DNA from: Streptomyces sp. NBC_00234
GTDB lineage: Bacteria; Actinomycetota; Actinomycetes; Streptomycetales; Streptomycetaceae
Assembly (NCBI RefSeq): GCF_036195325.1
Contig: NZ_CP108101.1
Coordinates: 4,588,001-4,652,000 of the forward strand
Length of the DNA: 64,000 nucleotides
Reading direction: 5' to 3'
Part shown: one piece after another, positions 33,401 through 40,999 of the stretch
Position numbering within the stretch: the stretch's first letter is position 1
How the letters are laid out: every line of letters begins with the position of its first letter
The notes under the pieces: model-generated
Databases searched by the model: none
What the model was told of the DNA's origin: nothing
Seen by the model: the letters and a program-made list of their open reading frames with translations, nothing else
Translations under genes and position numbers: made by a program

Positions 33401-33714
33401 TCGGAGTCCTTGGGGCGGACGGTACGGGGCGGGCAATAGGGGCGCTTCAGTTCATGAAGGGGCGCAATGTCATAACTGGAGCTGACTATTCCTGATCAAG
33501 TCTCGGCAACTATAGGAGAATTGACGACTTGTTTGGGGATTCCCTGTGGTCATTTCTGTTTGATTTAACGGCGAAGGCTCCAAGGGGCGGGGTTTCGCCG
33601 CCCCTGTGCGCCCGGCGCACGGGCGCCGAGATGTGACGATCTCCGCCCGACGCCGGAACGGCGGTCAAGCCGGGCGGATAGGCTGATGGGCCCGATGGAG
33701 GAAGCAGGGGAACC
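33401..33714. promoter_or_regulatory. Divergent promoter region of the conservon and the LCP gene
   Basis: A 314-bp gap without a gene. The stretch about 33466-33570 is strikingly A/T-rich for this genome (for example GGAGAATTGACGACTTG and TTTCTGTTTGATTTAACGG), while flanks return to normal composition. Such islands in Streptomyces mark regulated promoters and sites for nucleoid-associated or developmental regulators. I cannot assign -35/-10 boxes with certainty. The far end serves the LCP gene, whose GTG is preceded by AGGGGAA. Confidence 0.6.
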
Positions 33715-35433
33715 GTGGACGCGCAAGGCCGTGGTCGGGGCGAGGCTGTCGACCCCGCTGACCAGTGGGTACTCAACCCGGACACCGGCGATTACGAACT
33801 GCGACTGACTCCCTCCGCAGGGCAGTCGTCCGCCTCCTCGGCGCCGGGCCGCGCCGCGCGCCGCCGGACCGGAAGCGGTGAACGGACCATCGTGCCCGGC
33901 CAGCGCGGACGTTCGGACCCGCAGGCGTCCCGTCCGTCCCGCGGGCGCTCCTCCCGGCAGCAGGCCGAGCAGCAGACCGGCCGGCGCCGGCCCAAGCAGA
34001 AGAAGAACGGCGGGAAGAAGGCGCTGATCTGGACGGGCGGGGTCATGGCCTTCCTGCTGGTCGCCGTCGGAACCGGCGGCTACCTCGTCTACCAGCACTT
34101 CAACGGCAACATCACCGCCGTACCCGACGACGGTGCGGGGACCGGGGGCTTCAGCAAGGACCGGGCGATCAACGTCCTCGTGATCGGCACGGACAAGCGC
34201 ACGGGCGCGGGCAACGAGGGATACGGCGACAAGGGGAGCGTCGGCCACGCCGACACCACGATCCTGCTGCACGTCTCCAAGGACCGTACGAACGCCACCG
34301 CGCTGAGCATTCCGCGCGACCTGATCACCGACATCCCGGACTGCCCGACCACCCAGAGCGACGGCACGACGAAGGACATCGCGGGAACGCCGGGCAAGCG
34401 GTTCAACGAGAGCCTGGGGCAGTACGAACGCACGCCCAGCTGCACCATGCGCACCATCACCGACCTGACGGGCGTCAAGGTCGACCACTTCATGGTCGCG
34501 GACTTCAACGCGGTCAAGACGCTGACCACCGCGGTCGACGGTGTCGAGGTCTGCCTGGCCAAGGACATCGACGACGAGAAGTCCCATCTCAAGCTCTCCG
34601 AGGGCAAGCACACGCTCGACGGCGAACAGGCGCTGGCCTTCCTGCGCACCCGCAAGTCCGTCGGATTCGGCGGCGACCTGAGCCGTATCGAGATCCAGCA
34701 GCAGTTCCTCGGCTCGCTGATGCGGAAGCTGAAGTCCAACGAGACGCTCACCAGCCCCACCAAGATGTGGAAACTCGCCGAGGCCGCGACCGAGGCGCTC
34801 ACCGTCGACGACAAGATCAACGACATCAACCAACTCCGCAAGCTGGGGATGGAATTGAGCTCCGTCGAGATGAACAACATCACTTTCACGACGGTGCCGG
34901 TCATCGACAATCCGGCGGAGACGGTCAAGGCCACCGTCGTCCTGGACAAGACGCGGGCTCCGCAGCTCTTCTCGATGATCCGCGAGGACATCTCCCTCAC
35001 CGAGGTCAAGAAGCAGAAGAAGGCCCAGGCCGCGGCCAAGCTCAAGGGCGCCCGCGCGGCGTCGGCGGACGTCCGGGTGGACGTCTACAACGGCGGCGCC
35101 CCGTCCGGTTCCGCGCAGGAGGCCATCGACTGGCTGCAGAACAGCGAGGGCGTCCTGAAGTCGAGCAACAAGGCCAACGCGCCGGAGAAGGTCGCGAAGA
35201 CCCAGCTCGTCTACGCACCCAACCAGGCGGACCAGGCCCGGCAGCTCGCGGACCTGATGGGCCTGTCGGCCTCGGCCCTGAAGCCGACGAAGACGGACGC
35301 GGGCGAGATGGAGCCGATGCGGCTGACCCTCGGCCCGGACTTCACGGAGGCGGGCACCCCGCTGACCCCGCCGAACAAGGCTCCGGAGGGCATCCAGCGG
35401 GTGGAGGCGGACAAGTCGGTCTGCGCGAAGTAG
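33715..35433 (+). CDS. LytR-CpsA-Psr (LCP) family cell-wall glycopolymer ligase
   Basis: 572 residues. A long basic, disordered cytoplasmic N-terminus (1-100), one membrane helix (103-127), then the outside LCP domain starting VLVIGTD (154-160), HADTTIL (178-184) and SIPRD (198-202), with FLRTRKSVGFGGDLSRIEIQQQ later. The D and R residues that bind the pyrophosphate of polyprenyl donors are kept. A C-terminal LytR_C domain (about 440-550) follows. LCP enzymes attach teichoic-acid-like or capsular polymers to peptidoglycan. The GTG start has AGGGGAA 4 nt upstream. It diverges from the conservon. Confidence 0.92.
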   Translation: MDAQGRGRGEAVDPADQWVLNPDTGDYELRLTPSAGQSSASSAPGRAARRRTGSGERTIVPGQRGRSDPQASRPSRGRSSRQQAEQQTGRRRPKQKKNGGKKALIWTGGVMAFLLVAVGTGGYLVYQHFNGNITAVPDDGAGTGGFSKDRAINVLVIGTDKRTGAGNEGYGDKGSVGHADTTILLHVSKDRTNATALSIPRDLITDIPDCPTTQSDGTTKDIAGTPGKRFNESLGQYERTPSCTMRTITDLTGVKVDHFMVADFNAVKTLTTAVDGVEVCLAKDIDDEKSHLKLSEGKHTLDGEQALAFLRTRKSVGFGGDLSRIEIQQQFLGSLMRKLKSNETLTSPTKMWKLAEAATEALTVDDKINDINQLRKLGMELSSVEMNNITFTTVPVIDNPAETVKATVVLDKTRAPQLFSMIREDISLTEVKKQKKAQAAAKLKGARAASADVRVDVYNGGAPSGSAQEAIDWLQNSEGVLKSSNKANAPEKVAKTQLVYAPNQADQARQLADLMGLSASALKPTKTDAGEMEPMRLTLGPDFTEAGTPLTPPNKAPEGIQRVEADKSVCAK

Positions 35434-35487
35434 CGCCGCGTCGTCCCGGGGCACCCGGGTCGTCACCTGCCCGGTGGTGGGTCGGGC

Positions 35488-35815
35488 GGGGCCCCTCCGG
35501 AGTGTCTCCTCGGGACGGGCGCGGCACCCGGGTACGGAGCGAACGAACCCGGCTCCTACGCCCGCCCCTGCGGGGACCCTCCTGCACGGCCCCACCCGCG
35601 TATCGCGGTCATCTGCACCCCGGTGGCACGGCCCGCAGCGACCCTCCGGCACCGATCCCGTCTCCGCTCGCCCGGTGGCACGGGCCGCAGCTGCGTTCCG
35701 GCCGGTCCGGGGCCGTGCAGGAGGGTCCCCGCAGGGTGACGAACGGATACCCGGGTTCGTTCGCTCCGTACCCGCCGAACGTTCGTTGCCCGAGGAGACA
35801 CTCCGGAGGGGCCCC
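35488..35815. repeat. Large three-block inverted repeat element
   Basis: The left arm (35488-35593) and the right arm (35709-35815) are reverse complements in three perfect blocks of about 27, 23 and 26 bp, separated by two unrelated segments of about 14 bp, around a 115-bp spacer. Outer block: GGGGCCCCTCCGGAGTGTCT onward. Middle block: GGGTACGGAGCGAACGAACC onward. Inner block: CTGCGGGGACCCTCCTGCAC onward. The spacer holds CCGGTGGCACGGCCCGCAGC twice, nearly identical. No transposase is present, so it may be a non-autonomous element, a recombination relic or an RNA structure. With the flanks it fills the 532-bp gap 35434-35965, where I see no credible gene. Confidence 0.85.
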
Positions 35816-35859
35816 GGACCACCCCCGAACCGGCCACCACGGACCGGGGCACCACAACC

Positions 35860-35935
35860 AAGCCCGTCCGGCGCTTGAGGACAAAACGGCACCCAAGGGG
35901 GCCGGACCCCGAACAGGCCGTCCGGCGTTCAGGGA
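35860..35935. repeat. Streptomyces interspersed repeat units
   Basis: GTCCGGCGCTTGAGGAC (35866-35882) and a variant GTCCGGCGTTCAGGGAC (35920-35936) share the GTCCGGCG core and lie in the gap before the FAD oxidase gene. Sequences of the type GTCCGGCGNTTGAGGAC recur in Streptomyces intergenic regions as I know them; a genome search would show the copy number. Confidence 0.55.
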
Positions 35936-35965
35936 CGGCGCCCCCGGACACGCCATGCTGACCCC

Positions 35966-38779
35966 ATGGCCCGCTCCGACCTCGCCCACGCCCTCGCCGA
36001 AGCCCTCCGCGGAGAGGTGGACTTCGGTACCTCCGCCCGCGCGCTCACGACCATGGACGCCTCCAACTACCGCCGCGTCCCCCTCGGCACCGTCGCCCCG
36101 CGCGACGCCGACGACGTCGCCGCCGCGCTCGCCGTCTGCCGCGAGCACGCCGTGCCGGTCGTGCCGCGCGGCGGCGGGACCTCCATCGCGGGGCAGGCCA
36201 CCGGCACCGGCGTCGTGCTCGACTTCACCCGCCACATGCGGTCGATCGTGGACCTGGACCCGGAGGCACGTACCGCCGTCGTCCAGCCCGGCGTGGTCCT
36301 GGACGACCTCCGGGACGCCGCGGCCCGGCACGGGCTGACCTTCGGACCCGATCCGTCCACCCACAGCCGCTGCACGCTCGGCGGCATGATCGGCAACAAC
36401 TCCTGCGGCGCGCACTCCGTGGCCTGGGGCACCACCGCCGACAACGTCCACGACCTGTCCGTCGTCCGCTACGGCGGCGAGCGGCTACGGCTCGGTGCGC
36501 CAGGGGCCTCCCAGGAAATCCCCGGGCTCCGCGAGCTGATCGACACCAACCTCGGCCCCCTGCGCACCCGCTTCCCCGACCTCCCCCGCCGCATCTCCGG
36601 GTACGCCCTCGACGCCCTGCTCCCGGAGCGCGAGCGCGGTGCCGGCCTCGTCCGTGCCTTCTGCGGCAGCGAAGGCACGCTGGCCGTGCTGACGGAGGCG
36701 ACCGTACGACTCGTCGAGGCCCCGAGAGCGCGTGCGCTCGCCGTGCTCGGGTACGCCGACGAGTCCGCCGCCGCGGAAGCCGCCTCCGGACTCCTCCCGT
36801 ACCACCCGCTCACCGTCGAAGGCATGGCCGCCGACCTCGTCCGCGAACCGGCGGGGCTGCCGCGCGGCGCGGCCTGGCTCTTCGTCGAGACGGGCGGTGA
36901 CACCCCCGCCGAGGCACGCGCCCACGCCGAGCGGATCGTGCGGGCCGCCGACGCCGTCGACGCCGCCGTCGTCATGGGCGCCGCGGAACGGCGTGCCCTC
37001 TGGCGCATCCGCGAGGACGCGTCCGGCACCGCCACCCGGATGCCCGACGGCAGCGAGGCGTGGCCGGGCTGGGAGGACTGCGCCGTCCCGCCCGCCCGAC
37101 TCGGCCCGTATCTGCGCGAGTTCCGCGCCCTGCTCACCGCGCACGGTCTGCGCGGCACCCCGTACGGCCACTTCGGCGACGGCTGCATCCATGTCCGCAT
37201 CGACTTCGACCTGCTCAGCCCGCGGGGCGTGGCCGGCTTCCGGCGCTTCTCCGAGGACCTGGCCTCCCTCGTCGTCGCGCACGGCGGCTCGCTCAGCGGG
37301 GAGCACGGGGACGGGCAGGCCCGCGCCGAACTGCTTCCCCGGATGTACGGAGACGAACTCGTCGCCGTCTTCGCCCGGTTCAAGGACCTCTGGGACCCGG
37401 ACGGCGGGATGAACCCCGGCATCCTCGTCCGCCCCGCCCGCCTCGACGAGAACCTCCGCTTCGCCGTGCTGCCGAGCCGCCCGGTCGACGTGGCCTTCGG
37501 CTACCCGCAGGACGGCGGTGACTTCTCGGCGGCGGTCAGACGGTGTGTGGGCGTCGCGAAATGCCGTACGGCGGAGGCGACGGGACCGGCCGTCATGTGT
37601 CCCTCGTTCCGCGTCACGGGGGAGGAGGCCCACTCGACCCGGGGCCGGGCCCGTCTCCTGCACGAAATGCTGGCCGGGGACGTGATCACGGACGGCTGGC
37701 GGTCGGAGGAGGTGAAGGACGCGCTCGACCTGTGCCTGTCCTGCAAGGGCTGCCGCAGCGACTGCCCGGTGGGCGTCGACATGGCCACGTACAAGGCGGA
37801 GTTCCTGCACCAGCACTACAAGGGACGGCTGCGGCCCGCGGCCCACTACGCACTGGGCCGGCTGCCCCGGTGGCTGCGCCTGACGGCCCCCTTCGCGGGC
37901 GTCCTCAACGCGCTGGCCCGGATCGGCCCGCTCGCCGCGCTGGCGAAGCGCCTGGCCGGGATCGCCCCGGAGCGCGCCCTCCCGGTGCTGGCGCGGGAAC
38001 GGTTCGGGCGGTGGGCGCGGAGGCGCGGACAGCGTGGCGCGGTGATCCCCTCGGACGAGCAGGTCGTGACGGTGTGGCCCGACACGTTCACCGAGCACCT
38101 CTCGCCCGAGGTGGGCCGGGCGGCGGTCCGCGTCCTGGAAGCGGCGGGCAGTTCCGTCCGGTACCCGGAACGCGGGGTGTGCTGCGGACTCACGTACGTG
38201 TCGACGGGGCAGCTGGACACGGCCCGCCGGGTCATGCGCCGCACCCTGGACCGGATGGGCCCCTCCCTCGGCGAGCCGCTCGTCGTGCTCGAACCGAGCT
38301 GCGCCGCCACGCTCCGTACCGACCTGCCGGAGCTGCTTCCCGACGATCCGCGCGCCGCCGAACTGGCCGCGTCGGTGCGTACGTTCGCGCAGTACCTGGA
38401 GGAGTACGCGCCCGAGTGGACCCCGCCTCGGCTGGACCGTCCCGTCGCGGGCCAGACGCACTGCCACCAGCACGCGGTCCTCGGCGACGCGGCCGAACGC
38501 CGGCTGCGCGCACGGGCGGGTCTCACCGGCGAGCTGAGCGGCGGCTGCTGCGGGCTCGCCGGGAACTTCGGCTTCGAGCGGGGCCACTGGGAGGTGTCGG
38601 TGGCCTGCGCCGAGGAGCAGCTCCTGCCCTCCGTGCGGGCGGCGGCGCCCGGCACGGAACTCCTGGCCGACGGCTTCTCGTGCCGCACCCAGCTCGACCA
38701 GCTGGCGGGACGCCGGGCCCGGCACCTGGCGGAGGTGCTGGCGGAGGGGCTGGAGGAGTCGGGCCCGGCCGGCGGCTGA
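35966..38779 (+). CDS. FAD-linked 2-hydroxyacid dehydrogenase with Fe-S and CCG domains
   Basis: 937 residues, a fusion of the glycolate oxidase/D-lactate dehydrogenase subunits, like YdiJ-type proteins. Order: FAD-binding PCMH domain (RGGGTSIAGQ at 68-77; CTLGGMIGNNSCGAHS), FAD-oxidase C-terminal domain (GTPYGHFGDGCIHVRI; SGEHGDGQAR), cysteines of a first cluster (near 532-545), CLSCKGCRSDCPVG (near 589) for a 4Fe-4S cluster, and two CCG motifs (CCGLTYVS near 738, CCGLAGNFGFE near 861). It should oxidise a D-2-hydroxyacid and pass electrons on at the membrane face. CATGCT ends 6 nt before the ATG and no ribosome site is seen. Convergent with lysR. Confidence 0.92.
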   Translation: MARSDLAHALAEALRGEVDFGTSARALTTMDASNYRRVPLGTVAPRDADDVAAALAVCREHAVPVVPRGGGTSIAGQATGTGVVLDFTRHMRSIVDLDPEARTAVVQPGVVLDDLRDAAARHGLTFGPDPSTHSRCTLGGMIGNNSCGAHSVAWGTTADNVHDLSVVRYGGERLRLGAPGASQEIPGLRELIDTNLGPLRTRFPDLPRRISGYALDALLPERERGAGLVRAFCGSEGTLAVLTEATVRLVEAPRARALAVLGYADESAAAEAASGLLPYHPLTVEGMAADLVREPAGLPRGAAWLFVETGGDTPAEARAHAERIVRAADAVDAAVVMGAAERRALWRIREDASGTATRMPDGSEAWPGWEDCAVPPARLGPYLREFRALLTAHGLRGTPYGHFGDGCIHVRIDFDLLSPRGVAGFRRFSEDLASLVVAHGGSLSGEHGDGQARAELLPRMYGDELVAVFARFKDLWDPDGGMNPGILVRPARLDENLRFAVLPSRPVDVAFGYPQDGGDFSAAVRRCVGVAKCRTAEATGPAVMCPSFRVTGEEAHSTRGRARLLHEMLAGDVITDGWRSEEVKDALDLCLSCKGCRSDCPVGVDMATYKAEFLHQHYKGRLRPAAHYALGRLPRWLRLTAPFAGVLNALARIGPLAALAKRLAGIAPERALPVLARERFGRWARRRGQRGAVIPSDEQVVTVWPDTFTEHLSPEVGRAAVRVLEAAGSSVRYPERGVCCGLTYVSTGQLDTARRVMRRTLDRMGPSLGEPLVVLEPSCAATLRTDLPELLPDDPRAAELAASVRTFAQYLEEYAPEWTPPRLDRPVAGQTHCHQHAVLGDAAERRLRARAGLTGELSGGCCGLAGNFGFERGHWEVSVACAEEQLLPSVRAAAPGTELLADGFSCRTQLDQLAGRRARHLAEVLAEGLEESGPAGG

Positions 38780-38788
38780 GCGGGTCCT

Positions 38789-39697
38789 TCAACCCTCCGT
38801 CCCGTGGGGCTGTTGCCGGGCTCCGCCGACGATCTCCCGTGCCAGGGAGGCGAGTTCCGGCAGTGCCGGGTGCCCGGGGCCGTCCCGCCTGGCGAGGAGG
38901 ACCGGGACGGCGGGGGCGTCGTCGAGCGGCCGGTAGGCGACCCCGGCGTGCGGGTGCATGGCGGCGGTGGACGCGGCGGAGACCCCGGAACCGCGGCCCG
39001 CCGCGATGGCGGTCAGCCAGTCGTCGGTGTTCGCGACGGTGAGGGTGATCGCGGGCCTGTCGTGCGGGGGCCAGAGTTCGAGGGTGGTGATCCCGGAGAC
39101 CGTGTTGAGGACCACGGGGCCGTCCGTGAGGTCGGAGAGGCTGAGCGAGGTGCGGGCGGCGAGCGGTCCGTCCGCGGTCACGGCCGCGACCCGGTCCTCG
39201 GTGAACAGCACCTCGGTGATCAGCCCCGGTGTCCCGACCGGTCCCCGCAGCAGCGCCGCGTCGACCTCGCCGCGGGTCAGGCCCGCGGTGCGGTCGTCGA
39301 TCCGCAGCAGTTCGAGCGGGGTCCTCGGGTGGCGCTCCTCCCAGGCCCTGAGCAGCGGTGTGGTGTACGGGCCGAAGGCGGACCAGGCGTGCCCGATCCG
39401 CAGCGGCCAGTGGCGCAGCCGGTCCGGGTCGATCGCTTCGTCGAAGGCGGCGACCGCGGCGGTGGCCTTGTCGCGGAAGGCGGCGCCCTCGGGGGTGAGG
39501 TCGAGGTGGTGGGTGGAGCGGTCGACGAGCCGGACGCCCAGGTGTCTCTCCAGGGCGGCGAGGGTGCGGGAGACGGCCGGCTGGGTGAGGTGGAGGCGGG
39601 CGGCGGCGCGGGTGACGTTGCCCTCGTCCGCGACGGCGAGGAAGGCGCGCAGATGCCGGAGTTCGATGGAGCGGCCGGCGGCGGGTCCCGTGTTCAT
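38789..39697 (-). CDS. LysR-family transcriptional regulator
   Basis: 302 residues. Helix-turn-helix (about 11-70: LRHLRAFLAVADEGNVTRAAARLHLTQPAVSRTLAALE) and a periplasmic-binding-like effector domain (about 95-290). The ATG at 39697 is chosen as the first codon of the conserved IELRHLRAF region with a short lead. It is divergent from an EamA exporter, an arrangement typical of LysR control of amino-acid or drug exporters. Repeated AGTGCAGT units sit near the exporter promoter. Confidence 0.92.
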   Translation of the reverse strand: MNTGPAAGRSIELRHLRAFLAVADEGNVTRAAARLHLTQPAVSRTLAALERHLGVRLVDRSTHHLDLTPEGAAFRDKATAAVAAFDEAIDPDRLRHWPLRIGHAWSAFGPYTTPLLRAWEERHPRTPLELLRIDDRTAGLTRGEVDAALLRGPVGTPGLITEVLFTEDRVAAVTADGPLAARTSLSLSDLTDGPVVLNTVSGITTLELWPPHDRPAITLTVANTDDWLTAIAAGRGSGVSAASTAAMHPHAGVAYRPLDDAPAVPVLLARRDGPGHPALPELASLAREIVGGARQQPHGTEG

Positions 39698-39782
39698 GCG
39701 TGCGGAGCATAACCGGAGCGCAAACGGCATTTCACGCGAACCGCCCGGCTCCCTACGGTGGAGGGATGAATCCTGCGCGTTA

Positions 39783-39820
39783 AGTGCAGTATCTTGGATC
39801 GAAGAGTGCAGTGAAGTGCA
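39783..39820 (+). promoter_or_regulatory. AGTGCAGT direct repeats before the EamA exporter
   Basis: AGTGCAGT occurs at 39783 and 39805 (22 bp apart, two helical turns) and AGTGCA again at 39815. The last pair reads TGCAGTGAAGTGCA, partly symmetric. The position 32-69 nt before the exporter start suits an operator, perhaps for the divergent LysR protein, though LysR sites are usually T-N11-A. Confidence 0.45.
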
Positions 39821-39851
39821 CCGAATCTCTCTTTCGGAAGGCCGGACCCAG

Positions 39852-40811
39852 GTGGACGTCCCGCGCAGTGCCGCAGAACCGGCAGCAGTCGCCGTACCCG
39901 AGGCGGTCGCCGCGCTTCCCGGGTCCGATACCGCCCGGCGGGGCCGGCCCGGTGGCCGGGGAGCGGCGCTCGGCCCGGTGGCACTGGTGGTCGCGGGCGG
40001 TCTCTCGGTCCAGTTCGGAGCGGCGGTCGCGGCCCTGCTGATGCCGAGGGCGGGCGCCCTCGGCGTCGTCACCCTCCGGCTCGTCGCCGCCGCGGTGGTG
40101 CTCCTGATCGTGTGCCGCCCCAAGCTGCGCGGCCACTCGCGGGCCGACTGGGGCACGGTGCTGGCGTTCGGTGGCGCGATGGGCGCCATGAACATCCTCT
40201 TCTACCAGGCACTCGAACGGATTCCGCTGGGCGTCGCGGTCACCCTGGAGGTGCTGGGTCCGCTCGCCCTCTCGGTGATCGTCTCCCGCCGCCTGGTCAA
40301 CCTCGTCTGGGCGGCCCTCGCCGTCGCCGGGGTCTTCCTGCTGGGCGGCGGCGGTGGCTTCGGCAGCCTGGACCCGGTCGGCGCGGCGTACGCACTCGGC
40401 GCGGGCGCCATGTGGGCCGCCTACATCGTCTTCAGCGCCCGCACCGGGCGGCGCTTCCCCCAGGCCGACGGCCTGGCCATGGCGATGGTCGTCGCCGCGG
40501 TGCTCTCCCTGCCCCTGGGCATCCTGGACGCGGGCTCGAAACTGCTGGTCCCGTCCACGATCGCGCTGGGTGCCGCGGTGGCCCTGCTGAGCTCGGTCCT
40601 CCCGTACACCCTCGAACTCATCGCCCTGCGCCGCCTGCCCGCTCCCACCTTCGCGGTCCTGATGAGCCTGGAACCGGCCATCGCCGCCGCCGCCGGCTTC
40701 CTGATCCTCGACCAGGCCCTGTCCTCTACGGACGCCCTGGCCATAGCGCTGGTCATCGGCGCGAGCATGGGCGCGGTACGCAGCCAGGTGGGCGGTCGGC
40801 GCAAGGCGTGA
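39852..40811 (+). CDS. EamA/RhtA-like exporter
   Basis: 319 residues with ten membrane helices and two EamA repeats (LVVAGGLSVQFGAAVAALLM onward; GAAYALGAGAMWAAYIVF onward), like RhtA, which exports threonine and homoserine. The MNILFYQALERIPLGVAVTLE motif is typical. Start uncertain: the GTG at 39852 is 10 nt after GGAAGG; an earlier in-frame GTG at 39816 is possible. Much of the frame upstream of this is antisense to lysR. Export of amino acids or a drug is likely. Confidence 0.88.
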   Translation: MDVPRSAAEPAAVAVPEAVAALPGSDTARRGRPGGRGAALGPVALVVAGGLSVQFGAAVAALLMPRAGALGVVTLRLVAAAVVLLIVCRPKLRGHSRADWGTVLAFGGAMGAMNILFYQALERIPLGVAVTLEVLGPLALSVIVSRRLVNLVWAALAVAGVFLLGGGGGFGSLDPVGAAYALGAGAMWAAYIVFSARTGRRFPQADGLAMAMVVAAVLSLPLGILDAGSKLLVPSTIALGAAVALLSSVLPYTLELIALRRLPAPTFAVLMSLEPAIAAAAGFLILDQALSSTDALAIALVIGASMGAVRSQVGGRRKA

Positions 40812-40826
40812 CCCCCGCCCTCGGGC

Positions 40827-40985
40827 TCAGTCGTCGACGGGGAGGACGCGGACGGCGGTGAGGCCGGGCGCCAGGGGGTGATCGCCCGGACGTCCGGTCG
40901 AGCGCTTCGGAAGCAAAGGCTCCGTTTGCGACTGGGTGCAAACCTCTGGCGTGCGCTCCGCGCTGCCCCTCCAATAGGCATGCAC
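40827..40985 (-). other. Possible 52-codon ORF or gene remnant
   Basis: Between the exporter and the lysin-like gene a frame on the minus strand reads from GTG (40985) to TGA (40827), ending in GLTAVRVLPVDD, and looks coding by its third-position bias at the 3' end. It has no clear start signal or known domain, and its start lies only 14 nt from the divergent gene. It could be the surviving C-terminus of a lost gene. Confidence 0.25.
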
Positions 40986-40999
40986 GGCGGAGTGACGGC

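Noticed and set aside
33565..35892. 775-codon minus-strand frame across the LCP gene
   Set aside because: Antisense to a clear LCP protein with intact motifs; no domain.
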